From Copromyces sp. CBS 386.78 (lineage: Eukaryota > Ascomycota > Sordariomycetes > Sordariales > Sordariaceae), in contig MU839218.1 in assembly GCA_030685235.1 (NCBI GenBank), positions 1 through 64,000 on the forward strand: DNA of 64,000 nucleotides, given 5' to 3'. Below are positions 13,669 through 26,578 of this stretch, piece by piece. The notes below the pieces were generated by a model. That model did not search any database. It was given only the letters and a program-made list of their open reading frames with translations, and was not told the DNA's origin. The position numbers and the translations under genes are program-made. Numbering within the stretch: the first letter of the stretch is position 1; the number at the start of each line of letters is the position of its first letter.

Positions 13669-14086
13669 GAGCGACTCTACTCGCACCGTAGGGAAACTCT
13701 ATTCGCACCGTTAATAAAATTTAAACTTCTACGTTTATCTCGGTGAAACCAAGGTATATAAAGATAGAAGTAGGACTAAAATACTTCTTAAATTTCTATA
13801 GATTTTTCAATCTACTTCAGGCCTTTTACTACTCTTAAATCGGCTAGGCTTTTCGTATATTTAACTTTAGTAGTCTTAAATTTTAATACTTCTAAGCACC
13901 TTCGAGTTTAAGACTTTATATACAGCGTAGACAAGTGATGTGAGGCTTGGAAAATAAAGGAAAAAATAAGGAAAAATCTAGGCTAATATACGTACTTAGA
14001 GCCCCTTTACTTATAGAGAAACTTTAGATTTTCTTTTCGTTTTACGGTGCGAATAGAGTTTCCCTACGGTGCGAGTAGAGTCGCTC
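13669..14086. mobile_element. 418-bp MITE with perfect 43-bp terminal inverted repeats
   Basis: Bases 13669-13711 are the exact reverse complement of 14044-14086. Each end starts GAGCG and contains two modules, ACTCTACTCGCACCGT and ACTCTATTCGCACCGT, spaced 22 bp apart. The element is flanked by identical 8-bp duplications, ttaatatt at 13661-13668 and 14087-14094. It has no coding capacity. The interior keeps CA and TG dinucleotides, unlike the RIP-mutated gypsy integrase in which it lies, so it is younger or escaped RIP. Confidence 0.93.
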
Positions 14087-14409
14087 TTAATATTATATTT
14101 AAATTAATTATATATATTATATAGAATATAAGAATTTAAATATTACTTTAAAGGATACCCAACTTACTAAATCCTTAATAAAAAGAAGTATAAATTATAT
14201 AGTAATATATAACCGATTATCGGTCCGCCCTATTTATATTATACAATTAGTATTAATTTTATTCTAAGATTCCCTATATCAAACTAAGGATACAACGCAA
14301 TTATAATAATAGTAAATAAATTTACTAAATAAATTCTATTAATTCGGGGCAAAATAATATAAACGGTATATTAATAAGTAGATACTTTATATATAGCCCT
14401 ATTATTTTA

Positions 14410-14848
14410 GAGAAACTCTATTCGCACGGGGATAAAACTCTATTCGCACGGGGAAGGAAAAAGTTAACTTCTAAGTCTTTTTTAAAATACTAAAAAAATT
14501 GATACGGAGGTAAAAAGTATATGATATTTTTTGACATTCTTTTCTCTACCCAACAAGTCCTTCCTTAAAGTACGTATATACTTAGTAGTCTAAGAAAACC
14601 TTGGAGAAAGGAACTTATTATAAATAAATAATTTAACAATTTTGAAGGCCAAAAGTCCAAAAAGTAATATTTAAATAACCCGTGGGCCTATAATGTCGAT
14701 AATTACATCAAAAAACCCGTCAAAAATCAACGAGTAGCTTGGTACCATTTTTGGTCTCATACAACAAGGGTTGATGGAGTTATACTTAGAAAACCAAAGT
14801 GGATCCCCGTGCGAATAGAGTTTTATCCCCGTGCGAATAGAGTTTCTC
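14410..14848. mobile_element. 439-bp MITE with perfect 44-bp terminal inverted repeats
   Basis: Bases 14410-14453 are the exact reverse complement of 14805-14848. Each end starts GAGAA and holds two copies of ACTCTATTCGCACGGG spaced 22 bp apart. The flanking target duplication is ttatttta (14402-14409 and 14849-14856). The interior is non-coding and differs from that of the 418-bp element, but its end structure is the same. It is also scarcely touched by RIP although its host sequence is heavily mutated. Confidence 0.93.
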
Positions 14849-15566
14849 TTATTTTATAATTAGGGGACGCCGAAAGTAATAATTTCGGACTAAAACCTTA
14901 AATTTCTATTTAAATTCTAAACGAAATACTAATATAAGTTCGGAATAAAATTCCTATATTTAATAATATACTATTCCTAAATAAACGGAACTATAGAGCA
15001 TTTAATTTAGACTATATAGGGCGCCCTTCAATATTATATTAATTATTTTAATAAACCGAATAAATAGGATAAAATTATCCTACGAATCCAATTCGAATAT
15101 AATAACGCTAAATTTATAATAATAAGCGTAAGTCTAAACGAAGCGGCCTTAGGATTTATACTAAATTATATCCCTAACTTCATTAACAATAAAGAGGTTA
15201 TACTAAGCGTTAAACTTCTAAATTAACGTATTTCGATTTAAAATAATATTAATATTATTACGATAAACGCTAAATATAATTACAATAAACGGCGCTAACT
15301 AAAATTCTTTAATACCGGCGACCAAATGTTATTATACTTGTATAAAGGATATATAGTACTAAAAATAATAGAATTAAAGAAATTTAGACTTTAATACGCC
15401 GGCCTACTAAAAATTATTAAATAAATTAGATAATTCGTATATAAATTAAACTTACCCCCGATATAGAAAATATATGATATTATCTTTATTAACTATTTCG
15501 AACCAACCCTATTTAATATTTATAATAAATAATTACTTTAAACCGGACTAATAATAACGTAGGATT

Positions 15567-15800
15567 TATCACGGGTAGAGGGCGAGAGGTTGGGTATAGA
15601 TAATTAATATGCGTAATTGCACGAGGAGAGGAAAGGAAGAGAAGTACAGAGGTACACTCGGGAAATAGGCTTTTATAGGACTCGAACCATAAACCCCTAG
15701 TAGGTCCATAGCGGGAGGCCACAGCCAATCAACCAATAGTAATAATAATCTTAGAAAACTACTATCACCAACACATACAACACAAACTAACCCTATAATA
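15567..15800 (-). repeat. 3' LTR of the nested retrotransposon
   Basis: This 234-bp sequence aligns over its whole length with 26121-26354. The differences are almost all C/T or G/A, for example ctaaccctataata here against ctaactctgtaaca there. It is preceded by the ggatt duplication. On the minus strand a purine-rich tract (ccgaggaag) lies just before it, fitting a polypurine tract. Confidence 0.9.
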
Positions 15801-15881
15801 CTTCCTCGGACTAAAAGAAACTATATAACTAACTAAAATTATAAAAAATAATAAATAAACCTATTAAACATTTAGTCCAAC

Positions 15882-18800
15882 CGTGAAAAACTTCTATAAC
15901 CGCCAACTGTAACGACCTCCTCCTCCCTTTATACTTTACTAGCAAAGCCTCCGCTTCTATAACCGGCTCTAATATCTCCTCCATTTCTAAAGTCCTCTTC
16001 CGCTTCCATTTTATTACTAGCCAATCCGGTAGTATTAGAACCTCCGGGTACGCTTCGTAGAACTACCGTATCGCCTCAAAGGATATAACTACATTAACAC
16101 ACAATTACTATAAAAGCTAATAAAATAATACTTAAACGATGAAATACTCCTAACGACCGTTAACTACTTTATAATAACTATTAATTTTAATAAAATCCTA
16201 TTCTACCGAATCCTCCTTATTATTAATCCTCCTCATACTACGGCTGTAATTTATACGAACGTCCCTTTCCTATACCTCTAACTATCCTAAAACGCTTACC
16301 TCAGCCTATAATTTAACTTTACTAACGTAGAACGTTAAATTATACTTTATATTAATAAGGAACCTAAATATAACCCTATAACTATCCGCTTTAATAATCT
16401 CAAACAAACCCTTATAAAAAGGAGTAAACTTCGTATACGGACGGCCGGTATTAAAATTCTCCGTATTTAGTAAAACTTTATCTCCTGCTCTATACTTCGG
16501 AATATCTATCCTTCGAATATTAGTATTAATTTCGTACTATTATTAAATTTACTTTACCTAATTCGTAACGTATTTTAATACTTTCTTAAAACGGTCGGCT
16601 ACCTTATTAACTTTAAAATATTCCGCTTACTACTAAGCTAATAAATTTAGCAGGCACAGTTTCGCTAACTCAATACTTATACGAAGGTAAAAACTATAAT
16701 TAATAAAGAAAAAGAATATTCCTATTATTTTAAAAATTAGATTATTACTAATAAACTCCGTAATTAAGAGCTAATCTACCTAATTGTCCTATACCTAATT
16801 AATATAGAGACGAAGATATTTCTCTATTTCCGTATTAATATATTCCGTCTAGCCGTTAATAATTAAGTAGAATACGGAAGAAGGTTTAAAAGCTACTTCC
16901 AAACGGGAGAATAACGCTCTCCAAAATTATAAAACGAATTAAGAGCTACAATCTAATATAATAGAGTCCGGTAGGCCGTAAATACTATAAATCCTTTTAA
17001 TAAACCAGTCTACTAATTCCTCGGCCGTAAAGCCGATAATAGGAATAAAATATCGTATTTTCGTCAAATAATTAATAACGACGGCTATATACTTAAACTC
17101 TTAACCCTAGCGTACGTAAGGAATTAAAAGAATAATATAATCTACGGAAATATCCTTCTATAGTACGAAAAGCACCGTTAATAGCTTTAAAAACCCGTAT
17201 AAAGAATCTTGTAATAATTTAAATTTAATATACGGCAGGCAAGCCTTATAATAGGCCCTAATAATACTAAATATCCCTAACTAAAAGAAAAATTAGGAGA
17301 GCAACGAATAAATTTTTTCGCAACTTAGGTAACTAGTAAATGGCGAATCGTATATATAGCAAAGGAATTAAAATTAAAGTTTAATATCGTTAAAGTCGAC
17401 GATAATAGCGCCTTAAAAATAAGCTCGTCCCTATATTACCCTATATTTAACGAAGGATACCTTTTTCAATTAATCCTTTACCTCCTTAGACTATATACGG
17501 CGGCTAAAGTCCGATAAGCAAGCGAACAAATCTTATAAAAATACTAATTTCTTATAACTTTCCGTAATCAAATTATTAATAAATTTATCATCCATTACTT
17601 CTAAATCGTAAATATATTTAATCCCAACGTTAATAACCTCCTCTCTGCTTTTTAAAACGAAAGCTCTATTAACGAAAATATTATAATCGAATAAAACCTT
17701 ATTCGTAACTAATAGCCGTTCGTTAATTTCATTTTTAAATAAGTCTTCTAATTTCCTACTTAAAGCGTTTAAGCGTACTTACAATAAACCCGGCCGATAT
17801 TTAATCGTAAAATTAAACCGGGAGAGAAACTAAAACTACTATATATACTAGGGGGTAAACTACTTATTAACAATAAATAACTTTAAACTCTTATAATCCG
17901 TAAGGACCTCAAAAAGTTATTATACTCCTTCCAATTCGGGGCGCCACTCCTCAAGTACCTTAATAATAGTAAATAATTCTTTATTATAAATATTATAATT
18001 ATATTTAACTAAAGAATACCATTAATTAAAATAAGCGACGGGGCGAAAAATACTATTATTATTATACTATAATAATATACTGCTATAAACCTAATTAAAG
18101 GTATCCGTTTCTATAATAATTTATTTAGACTAATTGTAAATACGAAGAACGAATCCGCTATTAAAAACCTTTTTAAATACTTCGAAAAACCTTTAATATT
18201 ATTTATCCCATTCTTATTCCGCCGTTTTCTTAATTAATTTATATAGCGGGCCGGCGATAATAGAAAAATATTTAATAAAACGATAATAAAAGTTAGCGAA
18301 TCCTAAAAAACGCTAGAATAACCTCTTAGAATCCGGAACTTCCTATATTATAATTATAGAGACCTTCTCTAAATCTATTTCAAAACTACCTAGGGTAATA
18401 ATAAAATTTAAATATTTAATCCACTATATATAGAATTCGTACTTATTAATATTAATTTAGAACCCTACCTTAATTATCCTTTATAAAACCTCCCTAACGT
18501 ATTCTTCATACTCTTCTTTATTATCGGAATAAATTAAAATATTATCGAAATAAATAGTAGCGTAAACGTCGAAAATATTATATAGGATATTATTAATATA
18601 ATTTTAAAAAGTTTCCAACGTACCTTATAAACCGAAAGGATATATAATAAATTCGTAGAGGCTAAAGTAGGTAATAAAAGCGGTAAACTATTTATACCCT
18701 TCCTTAACGCAAATCCTATTAAACGCAATAATAATATCGAATTTCGTAAAGATCTTTACCTTACAAATAATATTAAAGGTTTCTTTAATTAGCAGCAGCG

Positions 18801-19722
18801 GATAACGTATCTTTATCGTAATATTATTAATACCGCGGTAATTTATACAAATACAGACTCCGCCTCCAAATTTCTTAACTAGCAAAAGGGGGGAAGCGGC
18901 CGCAAATTATAACGGCCTAATAAACTTCTTCCTTAAATTATTATCGATCTACTTCTTAATAATAATTATTTCTATAAATAATACGCATTATAGCCGTACG
19001 CTAAGAGGCTACTCTCCTAACTACAACTCAATTTTATAATCGTATAAGCGATAAGGAAGGATCTCCTCTACTAGCGAGGGTAAAAAAGCGGTGACCTCGC
19101 TAATATACCTCCGTCCCTTAAAACGGTTCAAAATTTCGATAATCTCCTCCTTAATTTTTAACGGCTAATTTACTTTATTAAAAAACTTCTTCATATCCTC
19201 CTCGTCGACTTTAATTAAATATATCTATTAAATAATCTCTTCGCATACAAGTACGTCGGTTTTAAAATTTCCGGTAAAATTAACCGCTTTAATTAAAATT
19301 ATAACTTCGTAGGTATCTTCTAAAGTATAAATACCAATTATTTCGTTAATAAAATTATAGAGCGTGGAGGGTAAACTTTCCTTATACTTCCTTCCATCGC
19401 CCTCTATAATACTATTAACTATCTCCTCGGTCAAATCCAGATTTTAAATATCTACTATAGCCGCCAGCTTTTTAATTTTAGCGTAATTTATAATATACAA
19501 TTATAATTACTATTTCTCGCAAATGAAATTGAATATAACTACGTTAAATATTCTAATATTACTAAGGTCGAACTTACAATCGGATTTACAAAAATAATAG
19601 TATTAAGGCTAAGAATAATGTATATTAGCTAAAATATAATAACCGTCTATACGAATATAAAGTTCGTAAAGCGCGGGGCTCTTAATTTTAATAAAGAAAG
19701 CGGCGGTACCGGTAACGGCGAT
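15882..19722 (-). pseudogene. pol relic: RT, RNase H, integrase, chromodomain-like C-terminus
   Basis: Minus-strand reading gives a canonical order. RT lies at about 18910-18300, with 'FGGGVCICINYRGINNITIK', 'FTKFDIIIAFNRI' and 'IYFDNILIYSDNKEEY', the YxDD box having become YFDN. RNase H lies at about 18200-17870, with '[20 protein letters not shown]'. The integrase core lies at about 17170-16920, with 'YIAVVINYLTKIRYFIPIIG' and 'FIKRIYSIYGLPDSII'. An open stretch at 16052-15882 contains 'LPDWLVIKWKRKRTLEMEE' and ends the protein. G-to-A and C-to-T changes explain the altered catalytic residues. Part of the protease region lies just left of the MULE. Confidence 0.85.
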
Positions 19723-19730
19723 TTTAAATT

Positions 19731-22700
19731 GAGGTGGTCTACTCGTACTATCTAAAAGGTCTAATCGGACTGTACTCCACTTTTTTCCCCATACATATCC
19801 TTAACCCTACGCTCCCGCTATAGATCGACCGCAGTCCTACTCGTACCGCGCCCGCTAAGCCCCTAAATTACAACCCATTATATATTCTAACCCCTATACA
19901 AGCCACTTTTCATATTACCAACAATCCAAACCAGACTTAACGATCTAAAATTAATAATCGCAATCGTATTAAATCGTTTCCTCTACCAAACCTCTTACAT
20001 TATTACCCCCTATTTACGAAATCAATCCACTATATCGTACATTACGAAATATCCCCAAATAAACAAAGTACTAGCATCTATTAACAATAAAAAATAATCC
20101 GTTATCTTTTCTATACATTTCCCTAATTAATCGTAATACAAATAACCAATACAACGACCTAGCCGACGGCTACGTACAACCGTAGTACGAATATTCCTAA
20201 CAATTTCATCGACCCTGCCCTCCTCGCTAATAATACCCCAGCTCACCCAATTAAGCCTACCTCTGCCCAAATCGAACTATATAAAACCAATGACTCCAAT
20301 TCCAATTCCAACGACTCCAACGATTCGAACGACTCTAATAATTCGAACGACGACGAAGGCGACAATAAAGTCATTACCCCTCCTACCCAACCTACCCCCA
20401 TCCCCATCCCTATCCTACTCCTTACAACCAAGTACAATACTTATAAAAGTCTCGAAATAGTACTCTATAAATAGGGTTTATTACAAAGCTATAATTACAT
20501 CAAGACCTACACTTCAAACTATATTACTAATAACTCTAGGCCGACCAAAATTAACCTTTAATATTCGCTTAACCCTATTCGCTATAATATAAAATATTCT
20601 TAATTAATTTCTACTAATAAAAGAGACTACCCTTAAAAAGGGTATATTAAATCGCTAGTATTAGACGGTCGCAAATAGAATTTAGAAATTAAAAAGCCTT
20701 ATTACAATTACCCCACTAATATTATCCCTTAAACTCGTAGTATTTTCAATAACGAGCATAAAGCCTTCGTATATATATACCTTCGTCGCCCCGCTATTAC
20801 TAACCGTAAAATCACTAAAGATATACAAACAAAATTTTCTAATCTAATCTTTAATAAAAATCAATTCAAAAACCTTCGCTACGTATTAAAAAAAGAGGCA
20901 ACCGCTAATTATAACCCCTTTTAAATAACTTTAAAAGAACTCAATAAATAAGGAATTTAATATACTATTAAATAAATTAATAAAGAAAAAACTAAATTAT
21001 ATAGTCTTTTCTAAATTTATTTATAATATAAAGAGTAATAGAAACTTAACCCCCAAATATAAATATATAATAATATATATAAAACTAATATTAAGGGCCT
21101 ATATTTCTTCTAAATTATTAGTAAAAATAGCCTCAATCATACGTTTAACTACGCTTTTAGCCTTATTAATAACGAAACGTAAGAAAACTTTAACTAATTA
21201 ATAGTATAGGCCAATACTTATTATTAATAAATAAGTACTAACCCCCCTCTTATTACTATTACCGACTTTAATACTACTATACAAATTACTATTAAAAAAA
21301 TTTACCCCTAAACTAAATCCCAACTCTATATTTTTCATATTAATAAGAACTTTATTAAAAAGGTTAAAGAGAAATAAAGTAAAATAATTACCACTACTAT
21401 TACCCGAATAATTACCGCCACCCAGTAAGTATAAGAGGCTAGGCAAAACCGGGCCCCCCAACGTAACAACATCGATATCGAAGAAGAGGAAATTAATCCC
21501 TTAAATTATACTATTATCAAACGCCTAAATTATATTACTAATAATAATAACCGCGTTAGACCGCTACCGCCTATCGTAAAATACTCAAGGCAAAACCTAT
21601 ATAATCTCTAAGTACATATTATCTATACTACTACAATTAACGAATTTCACACTACGTACGAAAGATTTACAAACTTTTTTACGTAATAAAAAACGATCCT
21701 TAATTATATTAAAAATACTTTTATACCTATAAAAAAAGACTAGTTAACGTATTATACTAATAAATAACTTAATTTTAATATTAAAACTATATCTCTAATT
21801 AAATCGGTTAACCAATATTTAAAGGGTTTTATTATTATAAGTAAGCAATAGTCCCCAAAAATCCCTATATACGTATACCATATTACCTCCCATACTAAAT
21901 TCTATATACTAATTATCTTCCAATATAAGTAACAGCCTTATTAATTATATTATTACCTAATTTTTCAAAATAATTAAAGCTATAAAAACTTTAATTACAA
22001 AATCGCTATAAAACTAAAAAGCCCGCTTAAAATATAAATTTATAAATAAATATTAAATAAGTACAGTACTATATTATATATATTAGCGCACTCTAAATAT
22101 AATCTTCAATCAATACCGTATTACTCTAAAAGTAATACCGAATATCCGTAACCCCTACCCTAATAATTTACCGCCTTATATACACTTATTTACTCGATAA
22201 TATAATATACCCTATTCTTATATACTATTAGAACGTCTTCTTAACTATACTAACTTATTAATATTAAATAAAAAAGACTTTCACCTATATTAATAATTCG
22301 AAAGGAGCCTTATCGAAAATAATTAATATTTACAATACTACAATTTTAATTATATTCAATACTAAAGAAATCGCCCTCGCCTTATTACGCTATTTACTAT
22401 TAACCCTCGTACTCCCAAATCGATTATACCTATCGCTACTTAAACTACTAAATTTCCAACTCCCCGATCGACCATACTAACTACCACTTAAACAATTCTA
22501 ATAATTCCTCCCTTAATAACGCCTACCTAAATTACAATATTATAAAATCCGGGTTATCCCCAAAGAAGGCCGGCCTTAAAACCTACCCAAAGCCGTCAAC
22601 CTATTAAATCTAATCAAAATATAATATCTTCAATACGTTTACCGCCTTCTCTACACTATATAACATCTAGCTAGGAGGGATTTAACTTACAAATATAAAA

Positions 22701-23345
22701 CGAGGCCGACTACCGCGAAACTTAAACTAATATATAGAGGAAAGGACGAGGCCGGCCCGCCGGCAGCATACAATAAAGCGGGGGAGGAAGAAAAAGGGGA
22801 GGTAGCGCTATCCGAGGCAAAGGAGGAAGTATAATTAGCACTATAAAAGGAGGAAATATAAAGGGAAAAAGTACAACCACTAACATTCCTACTAGTACGT
22901 AGGGTATATAGCGCAATATACGTATAGCTGGCACATAAGGCCAATAAATAAAGCTCTAGCACTTTCGCTAATACTCTAGAGCTCTCGCTAACATTCGCTA
23001 ACAATCAGACTATACGATTACACAATAGATATTAAATAGATTATATATATATAGATTAATATAAATCGACTAGGATTAATCGCTCAATTAAACGATTTAA
23101 TTGAATGATGTACGACCGTATACGACCGTACCGCTAAATGCCCTATAAAATAGCCTATAAATGTATACGTCTGGGTGCGAATCTAGGCCGTGCACAGCGC
23201 CGTTTCATATTAAGTTACGAAAGAATGTAATTCCTAGATTTTACGGGGAATTTTAGCGAAATTTTCGAAAGAATACTTCTAGTAGTCGGAGGTAGGTGGG
23301 GTACAATCCGACTAGACCTTTTAGACAGTACGAGTAGACCACCTC
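19731..23345 (+). mobile_element. Mutator-like DNA transposon (MULE), RIP-mutated, ~3.6 kb
   Basis: Terminal inverted repeats of about 50 bp (19731-19780 and 23296-23345) match with four mismatches. The ends start GAGGTGGTCTACTCGTAC, with a second similar module 22 bp inward. The flanking 8-bp duplication is tttaaatt (19723-19730 and 23346-23353). The interior encodes, on the plus strand, a relic of a MULE transposase. Length, ~50-bp TIRs and the 8-bp duplication all fit the Mutator superfamily. It lies inside the gag-pol of the minus-strand retrotransposon. It is heavily RIP-mutated and could not make transposase. Confidence 0.88.
20250..22980 (+). pseudogene. MULE transposase relic
   Basis: With stops ignored, the plus strand at about 21070-21380 reads 'SLNHTFNYAFSLINNET' and then 'PPLITITDFNTTIQITIKKI' and 'SQLYIFHINKNFIKK'. 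These correspond to the MULE transposase DDE region: the 'NVAFAFV' block, the 'VIVTDRELALMNAI'-like Asp block and the 'LLCxWHINKNV' block. At about 21760-21840 another frame gives 'TNKxLNFNIKTISLIKSVNQ', the usual downstream 'HxGxxTTSRxES' region. An acidic Ser/Asn-rich segment (20280-20360) lies N-terminal and a charged segment (22750-22980) C-terminal. Frame changes and many stops make it dead. Confidence 0.75.
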
Positions 23346-23353
23346 TTTAAATT

Positions 23354-25750
23354 TAGCCCTCCGGGCTACTAATACTTTAATAAGAACGGGGACTACACAA
23401 TAGCCAATCTTAAAATCTATTTTAAATTCAATAATAGTAAGAAGGAATTTAAAAGCGGACAAGGGCTCTAAAGCGGGCTCCGCCGCAATTTTTTTAATCT
23501 TCTCTTTCTTAATAACTAGAAGGCGAAATTCCTCCTTTATAATAATTGGGGAAGATTTAGTCTCCTCCTTTTTAATAGCTAGAAAAAGAAATTCGGTCTC
23601 TTCCTTCTTAATCGGCGGAATAAATATTTAGCGGATAAAAGCCACCGAGACCTAATTAATAAGGGCTCTAAATACTACTATCTAATATTTAGAAAAATCC
23701 ACTAGTAAGCAGCGGCCTCAATAAGCGGCATAGTTAAAGTATATACTATACTACTCGTAATCGATCTCTAGCCGATAATATTATATTTATAGGAAGCCTA
23801 AAATAATTAAATATTTCCTAAAAATATTATAAACTAGGAAGGTAATAATTTCTTCGTAATAGCCGATCCGAAGTTTAATTATTACTCCTTCAAAAATAAT
23901 ACCCTTAACCACTCTATTAATAAGAACGAACTTCTTTACTTTTAACAACCGGAAACGGGGAAGGTTATTCTTAATAATTAAAAAATAATTAATAAACGCG
24001 AAAATGGAATAACCGCTATTAATAAAGACAATACAATAGTCTTTACGCAAACGGGTTACAATATAAAAGGATAAAAATATTAAATTTAAAGTAAAATTAT
24101 TTAATAATTAAACTTTAATTTCCTCCAAAACTTCTAACTCTATAAAGCCTAAAATTTATTTCTCAAATATAATCCGGCTAAGCCTCTATACGCAATTATA
24201 TATAGAGGTTAAATATTTTCCTAATTGTTATAATACTCTCTACTAGCGGCGGGTTCGACGGGAGCGGCTAAGGCAGCCGGGGTAACCGGGGCAGCTAAAA
24301 CGGTACCGGCGGCGCAAACCTACTCTTAATTACGACCCTTACTACAACCCTTATTCTTCTTTATCTTCTTACCGGCAGGGTGCTAAAGTCCTTAAAAACC
24401 GTAATTAACTAATATAGTATAATCGCGAATAATATAACCGAATTTACCGCAACGATAGTAAAGGCTATCGTAGGAACGTTAATTAAAAATATCTTTATAA
24501 ATAAAAATTACTAAATTAACGGCATTAAAATTTATTTTATTTCCTCCTTAATTAACGGGAACTTCGTTAGTATTATAAGAACCGGAGCCTCCGCTACTTC
24601 TAAAAGTAGTATTATTATTATTCGAACCGCTAATACCTAAAATACGAATGTTTATTTTATAATAATAGTTAACGTCTTTAAAGTTACCGGCTACAATATA
24701 ATAAATATTTAACTACTTCCTAAAATCGCTAGCGTTAAAAAGGTCGTAATACGCCAATATATTACGGAGCCGCTTATTAATTTTATTACGAAGGTAATAG
24801 ACCTTTATAGAATTATTAAAGCTATATAAATTCATAAAATTAATTAATTTAAATTCGAATTCTATAAATAATAAATTCTTTATATAAAACTCTTTAAAAC
24901 GGCGACCAACGTCTATTTTAAAATTAATATTTTAAAAATAAATAATAAAATATTTTATAAATTCTATACCAATCTTCTAACGCCAAGTATCCTTATCGCT
25001 ACTATTCTAAATAATATTAAAGTCGTCCTAAATACTAGAGAAAATCTCCGGGCCGAATAATATAATTATATAAATAATTTTAATATCTTTATCGATATAG
25101 AATAATAAGTCGTACTTCTACTAAAATAAACTACGGAAGCGCTAAGCCTTAAAAATCTTATACTTACGTACAATACTAATATTCTCCTTATTAATAAAAA
25201 TAAACGGGTTCTCTACTATTTAATAGAAAAATATTTTATTCGTAGGGTTAACTACAATAATATTCTTCTTAAAAGTATTATACCCCGTAAGTAAAATATC
25301 GTAAATAGACTTAAAATTAACGTAATTAAAATTCTTTTAATCGAAATTAGATTAAGTATTATCGGCTATTTAACGGGCGGTCTTAAATTCCTCTTTAAAA
25401 TATTTAAAATTATTAATAATATCGTCGTAAAATACAAAATTAATATAATAGAAGTAATTAAAAGGTACAACAATAGATTAAAAAGTAGGGTAGTAAGTAA
25501 TAACAGCCGCGTTTTCGAAGTATTCGCAAAAAATAAGCAAACTATTTTCTTAATCGAAGCCTTTAAGGAAATTAGTAAAAGCTACGTTTTTAGGGATTTC
25601 GAAAAGCGTGGTATAGCAAACTATAATATTAAATTTAATTTCGAAAGTTTCGTTAAAAGCGGAGTATAACGAATTTAAATTAAAAGTACTAATCTTAAGA
25701 GTTACGAAATTAGGGAAATTACCACTAGAACTACTATTTAAAGAAAAAAA
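23354..25750 (-). pseudogene. gag relic with zinc knuckle of the nested retrotransposon
   Basis: This minus-strand coding-like sequence lies between the 5' LTR and the MULE insertion. At about 24475-24415 it reads 'YYRCGKFGYIIRDYTI', a CX2CX4HX4C zinc knuckle in which the first and last Cys and the His have been changed to Tyr, as G-to-A RIP changes would do. A Lys-rich tract follows near 24350. The MULE sits immediately downstream, at the gag/protease junction. Confidence 0.65.
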
Positions 25751-26120
25751 AGTAAAATCACTATCGTTATAAAATATAAAATAAAAGAGAAGTAACCGCT
25801 CGAAATAAAAGAGGAATAAAGGTCCGCGATTAGGACCGTTTAATAAAAGAAAAGGTCCGCTACTAGGACTATTTAAAGTAATCGAAACGAAGTAATCCTT
25901 TATTTACTAAATAAAAAGTACCTTCCCTTACATACTAATAAAAGGAGGTCTAAAATCTTAATTAAGCGACTATCGTAACTACGACTATCGATATTTAGGG
26001 GGGGTACTAGGCTTAACGATTCGTAACGAAGCAATCCTTACACGCACGCGATCGAAAAAAATAATCGCGATAAAAGATAGGTTTACACTATAAATATAAT
26101 AATTAAAAGGTATAATTAAT

Positions 26121-26354
26121 TATTACGGGTAGAGGGCAAAAAATTAAGTATAAATAATTAATATACGTAATTATACGAGGAGAAGAAAGGAAGAGAAGTA
26201 TAGAAGTACACTCGAAAAATAGGCTTTTATAGGACTCGAGCTATAAACCCCTAATAAGTCCATAGCGGGAGGCCACAGCCAATCAACCGATAGTAACAGT
26301 AGTCTCAGAGAGCTACTATCACCAGCATATGCAACACAGGCTAACTCTGTAACA
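26121..26354 (-). repeat. 5' LTR of the nested retrotransposon
   Basis: This is the 234-bp partner of 15567-15800, followed by the ggatt target duplication at 26355-26359. It keeps more CA/TG at its right end (tctgtaaca, gcatatgcaacacagg) than the other copy, so the two LTRs received different numbers of RIP changes. Confidence 0.9.
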
Positions 26355-26359
26355 GGATT

Positions 26360-26578
26360 ATAAGCGGGTTATTTTACGAGAAAAAGCCAGTAAATATTTA
26401 ATAGGATACAAAAGATTAGGCGCTAAATACGAATACTAGGTAAACTTCAAATAATTAGGAGACGAAGTAAGTACTCTTCTAAAGGATTTTAAAAATAAAA
26501 AGTAAAAAGCTATATAACGATATATATTAAATTAGATTTAACTCGCGAAGGCGCATTATATTTTTAGAGGGGGCAGAT
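26360..26578 (+). mobile_element. Chromodomain end of the outer + strand gypsy relic
   Basis: This continues the integrase interrupted at 15566. The plus-strand frame reads 'SKYLIGYKRLGAKYEY' followed by 'LGDEVSTLLKDFKN', which matches the shape of a chromovirus chromodomain tail (YLIRYKGLGPEYDEW-like). It ends in a purine-rich tract (agagggggcag, about 26565-26575) directly before the putative 3' LTR, as a polypurine tract should. Confidence 0.7.

Larger units (their letters stand above)
13190..15566 (+). mobile_element. Second Ty3/gypsy (chromovirus-type) relic, integrase part, interrupted
   Basis: Plus-strand integrase is visible despite stops: 'SINFILRFPISN', 'GYNAIIIIVNKFTKQILLI' near 14280-14350, and the C-terminal block 'GYIVLKIIELKKFRL' to 'KLNLPPI' near 15340-15470, a hallmark of gypsy integrase tails. 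The frame is broken by two small elements (13669-14086 and 14410-14848). At 15566 it is broken by the minus-strand LTR retrotransposon. The sequence resumes at 26360 with a chromodomain-like tail. The reverse transcriptase half is not present to the left, where the 10.4-13.2 kb relic lies. Confidence 0.75.
15567..26354 (-). mobile_element. Complete but RIP-dead LTR retrotransposon (chromovirus), split by a MULE
   Basis: Two 234-bp LTRs (15567-15800 and 26121-26354) flank the element, and the 5-bp target duplication ggatt occurs at 15562-15566 and 26355-26359. In minus orientation the LTR starts TGTTAC. The order from right to left is gag with a zinc knuckle, pol with RT, RNase H and integrase, and a chromodomain-like C-terminus, as in Ty3/gypsy chromoviruses. 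Without the inserted Mutator-like element the retrotransposon would be about 7.2 kb, a normal length. All frames carry many stops. It landed inside the integrase/chromodomain of the plus-strand gypsy relic. Confidence 0.9.

Noticed and set aside
22687..23004. Minus-strand 105-codon hydrophobic frame in the MULE
   Set aside because: Antisense to the transposase C-terminal region; hydrophobic only because the complement of the charged Lys/Glu codons is Phe/Leu/Ser-rich.
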